64,000 nucleotides of DNA, taken from the NCBI RefSeq assembly GCF_000013225.1, contig NC_007776.1:2858501-2922500 (forward strand). Direction: 5' to 3'. The position numbers and the translations under genes are program-made. Below the pieces are notes generated by a model that worked only from the letters and a program-made list of their open reading frames with translations, was not told the DNA's origin and did not search any database. The stretch is from Synechococcus sp. JA-2-3B'a(2-13). GTDB taxonomy: Bacteria > Cyanobacteriota > Cyanobacteriia > Thermostichales > Thermostichaceae. Below are positions 63,353-64,000 of the stretch, in pieces; the stretch's first letter is position 1; each line of letters begins with the position of its first letter.

Positions 63353-64000
63353 TCATACTGATGCCTCTTGCCAGTCCAGCCGCTCTAGGGTGCGGGCGCG
63401 CTCCAAAGCCTGTTCAAAGCTCTCCAGCTTGGGCGAGATCACCAGAGGATGGCCTACGTGGGGTTGAACCGCCTCCTGGGTCTTCAGGCCGTTGCCAGTA
63501 ATGTAGGCTACTGTAACCGCCTCCGGATCGATTTGACCGGATTCTGCCAGGTGTTTGAGCACGGCAATGGTGGTGCCGCCGGCAGTCTCGGTGAAGATGC
63601 CTTCGGTCTCGGCCAAAAGCTTGATGCCGGCAACAATCTCCGGATCGGCAGCCGTCTCGATCTGGCCGCCGGTTTTGCGGGCAATGTCCAGGGCGTAGAT
63701 CCCGTCGGCAGGGTTGCCGATGGCGATGGATTTGGCGATGGTATTGGGCTTAACAGGGCTGACAAAATCCCGCCCCTCGCGAAACGCCTGGGCAATGGGC
63801 GCGCAGCCCTGCGCCTGTGCGCCGTGGAAGGCGACCGGCTTATCCGCCACCAGCCCCACCTTCACAAACTCCTGGAAGCCTTTATAAACCTTGGTGTACA
63901 GGGATCCCGAGGCCAGCGGGATCACCACCTGATCCGGCAGTTGCCAGCCCAGTTGCTCCACCACCTCGTAGGCCAGGGTTTTGGAGCCTTCCGAGTAGTA
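63353..64000 (-). CDS. thrC: Threonine synthase, N-terminal part beyond the window
   Basis: The minus strand is open from base 64000 (YYSEGSKTLAYEVVEQLGWQ) to the stop at 63353, 215 residues. VVIPLASGSLYTKVYKGFQE, NTIAKSIAIGNPADG, and TAGGTTIAVLKHLAESG fit the PLP fold II threonine synthase of cyanobacteria. Makes threonine from O-phosphohomoserine. The PLP lysine lies upstream, outside the window. Confidence 0.88.
   Translation of the reverse strand, partial: YYSEGSKTLAYEVVEQLGWQLPDQVVIPLASGSLYTKVYKGFQEFVKVGLVADKPVAFHGAQAQGCAPIAQAFREGRDFVSPVKPNTIAKSIAIGNPADGIYALDIARKTGGQIETAADPEIVAGIKLLAETEGIFTETAGGTTIAVLKHLAESGQIDPEAVTVAYITGNGLKTQEAVQPHVGHPLVISPKLESFEQALERARTLERLDWQEASV

Overview
This window looks like chromosomal DNA of a unicellular cyanobacterium. 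Evidence: a photosystem I psaM gene, nblA (phycobilisome turnover), a gifB-type glutamine synthetase inactivating factor behind a glutamine riboswitch, NADPH-thioredoxin reductase C, NtcA-type GTA-N8-TAC sites, and cyanobacterial families DUF2499, DUF3593, DUF3155 and DUF4168. The palindrome GGGATCCC (or its core GGATCC) recurs several times per kilobase, while the usual cyanobacterial GCGATCGC (HIP1) is rare. With the GC-rich genes and short dispersed repeats, this makes a hot-spring Synechococcus (Octopus Spring/JA type) my best guess; that is inference.

Layout. 1-9 kb: a cut-off PucC-family transporter, a gene broken by a ~290-bp non-autonomous element, a PD-(D/E)XK-like nuclease, a secreted ExeM/NucH nuclease, cbiD. 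9-16.3 kb: def, the coupled nblA-DUF2499-DUF3593 operon, an RRM protein, sbcD, a regulatory-looking gap before a GlsB-type membrane protein, a secreted protein broken by a 13-bp tandem duplication, and speA. 16.7-21.2 kb: pstS, dnaK, a dnaJ-type gene. 21.3-26.8 kb: a SpoU methyltransferase and the lpxC-fabZ-lpxA-lpxB cluster. 26.8-31.8 kb: an FAD oxidoreductase, a scar with a tnpB remnant and a 5'-truncated histidine kinase, and small cyanobacterial proteins. 31.9-41.3 kb: copper amine oxidase, a large PAS/GAF sensor kinase, tRNA-Arg(UCU), a decayed small gene, rpsT, an FG-GAP protein, moaA. 41.5-47.9 kb: a Kef-type antiporter, then the nitrogen module gifB/glnA and NTRC. 48-57.8 kb: purL, recG, psaM, glyA, a WecA/MraY-like transferase, apt. 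57.8-64 kb: an NHL lipoprotein, a C39-like protein, a second copy of the small element, a 3-methyladenine glycosylase, a MoaD-like carrier, a fasciclin protein and a cut-off thrC.

The clearest regulatory story is nitrogen. glnA has an NtcA site at the activating position (22 bp before its -10). The convergent neighbour gifB has an NtcA site over its -10 box (repressing position) and a glnA-type glutamine riboswitch in its leader. Low nitrogen should switch glutamine synthetase on and its inhibitor off; high glutamine should do the reverse.

The other theme is small-scale genome erosion. A short hairpin-prone repeat with two variants (A ending in GGGACGGAGTCC, B ending in TTGCGGAGC) occurs about 16 times, several times in frame inside genes. 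Two 13-bp tandem duplications break small genes, and a MITE-like element has two copies.
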